Source: Euperipatoides rowelli
Taxonomy: Eukaryota; Onychophora; Udeonychophora; Euonychophora; Peripatopsidae
DNA length: 10,654 nt
Strand: one strand, 5' to 3'
Assembly (NCBI GenBank): GCA_003024985.2
Contig: PXIH01S0028664.1
This document shows positions 6,931-10,654 of the stretch, in pieces. The stretch's first letter is position 1, and the number at the start of each line of letters is the position of its first letter. Under the pieces are notes generated by a model, which saw only the letters and a program-made list of their open reading frames with translations, was not told the DNA's origin and searched no databases. The position numbers and the translations under genes were made by a program.

Positions 6931-7203
6931 GCAATAATGGAGAATAGCCACGAGTGTATATATAATAACGTTTGGATTATTGACTCATTAGGACAATTTC
7001 ATATGTGTAAATCAAAAGATGCAATATATACTGTAGATCTGAATATATATCAAGCAACAAGGATTAATAAAAACATTCTTTGATCAAGAGATTTATGTTA
7101 CTGGAGAACTATTATAAGTTATGATCATACAAAAAAGTTGGATGTCACTAATGTTTTGGTTGTACCCGAGATAAAACGCAATGTTTTATCAGTTAGTAAA
7201 TTA
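6931..7203 (+). pseudogene. Copia aspartic protease relic
   Basis: One frame carries W-I-I-D-S near 6973-6987, the start of the 'WIIDSGAS' active-site block; after D-S the expected Gly is displaced (Leu-Gly-Gln). H-M-C follows. At the far end V-L-V-V-P-E-I-K-R-N-V-L-S-V-S-K-L (7153-7203) matches the conserved 'NVLYVPxLKRNLLSVSKL' block at the protease/integrase border. A TGA at 7081-7083 interrupts it, and a stop with a 1-base frame change follows at 7204. TACTGTA at 7029-7035 lies within; whether it is a scar is unclear. The protease cuts the Gag-Pol polyprotein inside the particle; this copy is inactive. Confidence 0.8.
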
Positions 7204-7818
7204 TAGAGGAAGCATTTGAAGTAACTTCCTCAGGAACAGTTGTGTTTTGTCTAAAAATAAGGTATAGAATTGAAGCAAAACTAATAAATGATGATTATTC
7301 TATAATCTTAGATAAACCTTTGATAGAGAAATGCCTAAGTATCACTGATGATAAAATGTTAAAGTACATACAATCGGAGAAAACAAGAGAGGATTTAAAT
7401 CAATTCCAGAATGCAATTATAGCTGAAGAACCAGAAAATTGGAATGTTCTAATTTCAAGTTTTACGCCGAAAGAAATTGAGTTGTGGTCCAAATCAATAA
7501 GAGAAGAAATTTCAATCATAAATGAGAATAATGTATGGACACCTGAAAGCCCTCCGGCAGGATTGAAACCTATAGACTGCCGATGGACATTTTCTTTTAA
7601 AAGAGACTATCTTGGTAAAATTATGAAACTCAGAGCATGTCTGGTGGCGAAAGGATATAGCCAGAAATTTGGACAGGACTATGACCAAACATATGCACCC
7701 AGTAGTGAGACCTGAAACCATTTGCTCATTAATAAGTCTAGCATAACTTAATAATTTAATAACTAGACACTGTGACATTAGCTCTGCATTCTTGTATGGA
7801 CATCTAGATGAAACTATA

Positions 7819-7825
7819 TAGGCTA
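7819..7825. repeat. TA-GGC-TA scar in copia RT
   Basis: TAGGCTA lies directly after the conserved 'GHLDETI' and directly before the Met of the 'IYM' motif. Five bases of excess account for the frame change and the TAG stop at 7819. Confidence 0.75.
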
Positions 7826-8169
7826 CATGAAAGGACGAAGAGAACTTTGGAATGATCTTCAAGACAAAGTTTTTAGATTACACAAAACAATTTATGGACT
7901 GAAACAGGCCAGACGTGCATGGAACTCATGGATACATGACTTTAACCTCATGTGAATATTATAGAAGTCAAGCCGATCAATGCTTGTACACCAAGGGTGA
8001 ACCATACATATTGATACATGTTGATGATCTGTTGTTTGTGGGACCTGAATTGGATACTATCAATAACACTATTCATCATCTTAGTAAAGAATATAAAATA
8101 AAATATCTGGGAACAGTGAAGAAATATATGGGTATTATGGTAAAGAGAAATGGGCATGACAATTTCTAT

Positions 8170-8177
8170 TAGGCCTA
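8170..8177. repeat. TAGGCCTA, scar-like octamer with 4-bp core
   Basis: This palindrome introduces an in-frame TAG between the N-F-Y and I-H-Q-R blocks of copia RT. It has TA ends like the heptamers but a 4-bp core, so discounting one TA plus the core removes six bases and keeps frame. It may be a variant scar or a chance insertion. Confidence 0.45.
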
Positions 8178-8958
8178 TATTCATCAACGGTATAAAATAT
8201 CTAAATTGATAAAACAAAATCACTTGGTAGATAGTTTTCCTAAAGATACTCCAATGGCTGTAGATTTTTTCAAAGGATCTTATTGTAGTACAAGTCAACA
8301 ACTAAACCTAATGAGCAATATCAAAGACTAATCTGAAATCTGATGTATTTAGGATTAATGACAAGACCCGACATCCATTTGGCAACAAGCTTACTGGGCC
8401 AAAAAACAGACAGACCTACTGAAATGGATTATATTCCTATAAGAAATGTTTTGAGGTACTTGAAGGGAACAATTGATTCTAGTTTAAGATTAGGAGGAAA
8501 ACAAGATCTCGTTTTAAATTCATTTTGTGACCCCCAATTGGGGAGGAGATGTAGAGTTTCTAAGTCAATCTCGGTACAATATTCATTTTTTAGGAGATAG
8601 TTTGATCTCATGGAGATCAAAGAAGCAATCTTGTATAGCCCTGTCAACAGCAGAGGCAGAATATGTTTCAGCTGCCATAGCTACACAAGAGATAATTTGA
8701 TTGCAGGGATTATTGGAAAGTATTAGCCTAAAACAGTCACTACCTGCAAAGTTAAACTCGGACAGCATGAGTGGTATAAAAATGGCGATTTCAGACAGAT
8801 TGTCTAATAGAACCAAACATATCAATCTAAAATATAGTTTCTTGAGAGATTATATAGATAAGGAGATGATGATAATGGAATATTGTCCATCTAATAAACT
8901 TAAGGCGGATCTTTTTACAAAACCTCTTGCCAAACCCTCATTTCAAGACTGTGTGTAA

Positions 8959-9047
8959 GGATGGGATTAGATAATTGGACTAAATCCTTGTTAGACAATG
9001 ATTGACCCATCAAGGCGAGGCAGTGACAACAAATGAATTGACACATT
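8959..9047 (+). other. Copia 3' untranslated segment
   Basis: Non-coding sequence between the pol stop and the polypurine tract. Confidence 0.6.
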
Positions 9048-9056
9048 GAGGGGAGG
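9048..9056 (+). promoter_or_regulatory. Polypurine tract
   Basis: GAGGGGAGG ends directly at the TG of the 3' LTR, the position where plus-strand DNA synthesis is primed in LTR retrotransposons. Confidence 0.85.
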
Positions 9057-9202
9057 TGTTAAAAGGCCAATGTGTTATTCATAATAAGAGTATGACTATA
9101 TTGATTTATAGCCTATTGAACATGTATTGTATTTCATATCTTATGATAAATCTTCTTGATATTTTAGTATAGTATTAATAGTTGTTTAAGTTTATTGATT
9201 AA
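9057..9202 (+). repeat. Copia 3' LTR, first part only
   Basis: It matches the first ~135 bp of the 5' LTR from TGTTAAAAGG to GTTTATTGATTAA, then similarity stops abruptly. The next bases belong to a LINE RT. It carries TAGCCTA (9109-9115) that the 5' LTR lacks. The bases ACA just after 9201 could mimic an LTR end, but the 5' LTR with its primer site shows the real LTR is ~395 bp, so this copy is broken. Confidence 0.88.
9109..9115. repeat. TA-GCC-TA scar in the 3' LTR
   Basis: Flanks are identical in both LTRs (TGATTTATA before, TTGAACATGTATTG after). The 5' LTR has one TA at this point and the 3' LTR has TAGCCTA, a precise 5-bp gain after the element integrated. This is the cleanest single case in the window. 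Confidence 0.85.
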
Positions 9203-9469
9203 CAAAAGGTCTATTCATGATTGCCTGTAAATGTTTATGACTACATAGCAATTGATTAAAGAAGTATAAAGGAAAAGGGGTCACCTTGATATTTTTGGAT
9301 GAAGAGGCAGCTTTCGACAACGTAGATCATTTGTATTTGTGTAAGTTAATTGTAAAATTGTTTGGGGTTTCAAATCTCAGTATAGGTCTCATAAATTATT
9401 TGGTTATATTTAAAAATTGATAAATATGTACTGGGTATTACATGATAGCTATCCCTGTGAATAAAGGAA

Positions 9470-9476
9470 TACCGTA
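9470..9476. repeat. TA-CCG-TA scar in LINE RT
   Basis: TACCGTA breaks the RT frame right at the 'KGI-x-QGS' motif and creates a TAG at 9475. Counting CCGTA as an insertion puts K-G-I and the following S-V-L block in one frame without the stop. Confidence 0.75.
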
Positions 9477-10133
9477 GTGCAGAGATCAGTATTATTAACA
9501 GCTTTGTATGCTTTATACTCCAATCAACTGTTACAGATTACAAATTTAAATGTCGGTACATGTTTTCCTAGATTAAATTTTTATTGTGATATTTTGTCTT
9601 TTGTAGACGACGTTCTCATATTCATATAAGATAAAAAAAAAAGTATTAGATGATATAGATGACTCAGGTGCAATAATTAATCAAAATAAATCTACAATTA
9701 TTGATTCATATTCTTTCAAAATTATTCCTGGGTTTGGGAGAGAAATCCCTAAAAAAAATTTGGGATTGCCTTTTCCCTTTGTAGGAAACTTTAAGATACA
9801 ATTACAGAAACATTTTCTGGAGTTTTTCAAAAACAAAATATTAAAATTGCATGTAAAATTGCTAACTTTGTATCAAAGAGCTAATATTGTAAATGTGTAT
9901 TTTTATGCATCATTTGCAGTTTACAAAAGGTTTTTTTAATTCATGTGTAATATTGTTTAATATAAATTTATTTGGCATAAGAAGTTAATTTTAATACCAA
10001 AATATGTTTGTAATTTTGGGAGGTTTGAATTTGCATTGTATTGACATAGTGAATCAAGTCACCCGTTTCAATAGAGCATATTCTTTTGCAGTATTTTTTT
10101 TGAAAACATTATATTTTATGTTTAGATACCAAA

Positions 10134-10140
10134 TACAGTA
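10134..10140. repeat. TA-CAG-TA heptamer near the LINE RT 3' end
   Basis: Discounting five bases here extends the local open frame from its stop at 10202 to about 10240. There is no conserved motif downstream to confirm it, so this case is weak. Confidence 0.35.
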
Positions 10141-10252
10141 TATTATAACTCCTCCCTTTTTATATGTTCTATCAAGTCTTTCCAGATTAAAGCCATCTAT
10201 TTGATAGTGATTGATTTAATTAAGATTCTGTTATATACAAAATAAATATATA

Positions 10253-10308
10253 TTGATGAACTATTAATATTTTTTTAATTATTAAAAAAAATATTAATAG
10301 TTCATCAA
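10253..10308. repeat. Near-perfect 56-bp palindrome
   Basis: The left arm from TTGATGAACTATTAAT through a T7 run and the right arm from an A8 run through ATTAATAGTTCATCAA are reverse complements apart from one base in the homopolymer; the centre AATTATT can pair three more bases. It could extrude as a cruciform or form a long RNA hairpin. It may be a tiny inverted-repeat element; no target duplication is obvious. Confidence 0.85.
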
Positions 10309-10654
10309 ACTTGGTTCTTATCGAACAAATATTAGTGTAGAAACAAATTGTTAAATTATTATTTGATTGAATAGCGTTATGATTATATCTATAAATGATA
10401 TATCAATGTTTTGGTTATGGGTTAATATATTTTTGATATATTAATAGAGTTATTAAAGTTATCGCCATGCTTGTTAAAGCAGGATATTTTTTGTTGTAGA
10501 TATGTCTAGTTATTTTAGCTTTATTGGAAGAGTTAATCATATCTTTAACACTTTCAGGACGATGGACGTTCTAAAAATTTAAATATTAATATCTAAATTT
10601 AAAATAAATTATGATCACTTTATTTTATTTTCTCAATATTTTAGGCTAATTTCT
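10309..10654. other. AT-rich tail without a recognisable gene
   Basis: No coding block is seen. It contains an AT-only 9-bp hairpin (10422-10444) and TAGGCTA at 10642-10648. Whether any of it is the 3' untranslated region of the LINE ending near 10204 is unknown. Confidence 0.5.

Larger units (their letters stand above)
7206..8958 (+). pseudogene. Copia reverse transcriptase and RNase H relic
   Basis: The first codons (EEAFEV) continue the gag-pre-integrase region, then sequence jumps to the pre-RT linker, so integrase is deleted near 7260. RT begins with an E-x-x-W-x-K-S-I-R-E-E-I block (7470-7510) and the 'CRWTFSFKRD...LVAKGYSQ' region (7577-7666). The first catalytic Asp lies in D-I-S-S-A-F-L-Y-G (7774-7800); I-Y-G-L-K-Q follows at about 7890-7907; the catalytic box is HVDD (8017-8028, usually YVDD). 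RNase H has A-L-S-T-A-E-A-E-Y (8638-8664), and A-D-L-F-T-K-P-L (8905-8928) marks the end, with a stop at 8956-8958. Lesions: frame change near 7704, TAA 7744, heptamer 7819-7825, frame change near 7950, TAG 8170, frame change near 8305, TGA 8334, frame change near 8540 and TGA 8698. It would copy element RNA to DNA in the virus-like particle; here it is clearly dead. Confidence 0.9.
6457..9202 (+). mobile_element. Ty1/copia LTR retrotransposon, internally deleted and decayed
   Basis: The order is 5' LTR (6457-6851), primer binding site (6852-6865), protease relic, RT and RNase H relic, polypurine tract (9048-9056), and the first part of the 3' LTR (9057-9202). Between primer site and protease only ~65 bp remain, so gag is gone. 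Between protease and RT there is no HHCC or DDE block, so integrase is gone too. The protease-then-RT order without integrase at the end, the STAEAEY and ADLFTKPL motifs and the half-tRNA primer site define the copia superfamily. No 5-bp target duplication is visible: the left flank is CGAGT, and the right junction is a rearrangement breakpoint. The element cannot move by itself. Confidence 0.9.
9203..10204 (+). pseudogene. Tx1/L1-like LINE reverse transcriptase (broken)
   Basis: It starts within RT motif RSIHDC (about 9208-9225). Then come L-I-F-L-D-E-E-A-A-F-D (9286-9318), with the first catalytic Asp; P-V-N-K-G-I (about 9454-9471); L-Y-A-L-Y-S (about 9505-9522); and the second catalytic box F-V-D-D (9600-9611), which keeps both Asp. 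An 'S-G-A-I-I-N-Q-N-K-S' block follows, equal to 'SGLKINxxKS' in L1-type enzymes, then L-G-L-P-F (about 9762-9776), 'LYQRANIVN' and G-G-L-N-L (about 10019-10033), matching the 'KGGLGLP' C-terminal motif. Lesions: frame changes near 9260, 9470 and 10010, several stops including TGA 9418 and TAA 9627, and a frame-breaking TACCGTA at 9470. The 5' part (endonuclease and first RT motifs) is not attached; the first RT motifs appear inverted at 5448-5620. Clade is my reading of motifs, not a tree. Confidence 0.8.

Noticed and set aside
7512-8825. Minus-strand ORFs at 7512-7862, 7948-8301, 8429-8647 and 8583-8825
   Set aside because: They are antisense shadows of the copia RT and RNase H relic.
9057-9204. 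Short 148-bp LTR ending in CA at 9204
   Set aside because: The 5' LTR runs 395 bp to a CA followed directly by an exact primer binding site, so the 3' copy is broken rather than naturally short.
10422-10444. AT-only hairpin TTAATATAT / ATATATTAA
   Set aside because: Composed only of A and T in AT-rich DNA, so expected by chance.

Overview
This is an AT-rich (roughly 70-73 % A+T by eye) piece of eukaryotic, probably invertebrate animal, DNA. I see no intact host gene. It is a stack of decayed transposable elements: two CR1/Jockey-like LINE fragments pointing at each other, a non-autonomous hAT element, a Tx1/L1-like LINE, and an internally deleted Ty1/copia element. The copia-type half-tRNA primer site, the CR1-, Tx1- and hAT-type elements and many Tc1/mariner-like scars point to a metazoan; I cannot name the taxon. 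Two bases are N (1535, 2455).

Layout. 1-605: AT-rich sequence with no gene. 606-1226 (+): 3' end of a CR1-like LINE. 1403-2345 (-): second half of the reverse transcriptase (RT) and C-terminus of another CR1/Jockey-like LINE. 2428-4042: 1,615-bp hAT-like element with a perfect 8-bp target-site duplication and no transposase. 4077-5144 (+): LINE ORF1 with two degraded zinc knuckles. 5145-5447 (-): fragment of a copia LTR. 5448-5620 (-): N-terminal RT fragment of a LINE. 5621-6456: non-coding, with a TG microsatellite and a GC-richer patch. 6457-9202 (+): copia element with a 5' LTR, an exact copia-type primer binding site, relics of protease, RT and RNase H but no gag or integrase, a polypurine tract, and only the first third of the 3' LTR. 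9203-10204 (+): RT of a Tx1/L1-like LINE. 10253-10308: near-perfect 56-bp palindrome.

Two observations join these pieces. First, heptamers of the form TA-NNN-TA, with NNN = CAG/CTG (14 copies), GCC/GGC (9) or CCG/CGG (4), are several-fold over-represented. Where a pre-insertion state can be inferred (LTR against LTR, or an interrupted reading frame), the heptamer is usually a 5-bp gain at a single TA. That is the form of the excision scar left by Tc1/mariner transposons, and such scars explain many of the frameshifts here. Second, the missing part of the copia 3' LTR lies inverted at 5145-5447, and an RT fragment lies inverted beside it at 5448-5620. One inversion of about 3.75 kb (about 5448 to 9202) would reunite both the split LTR and the split LINE RT.
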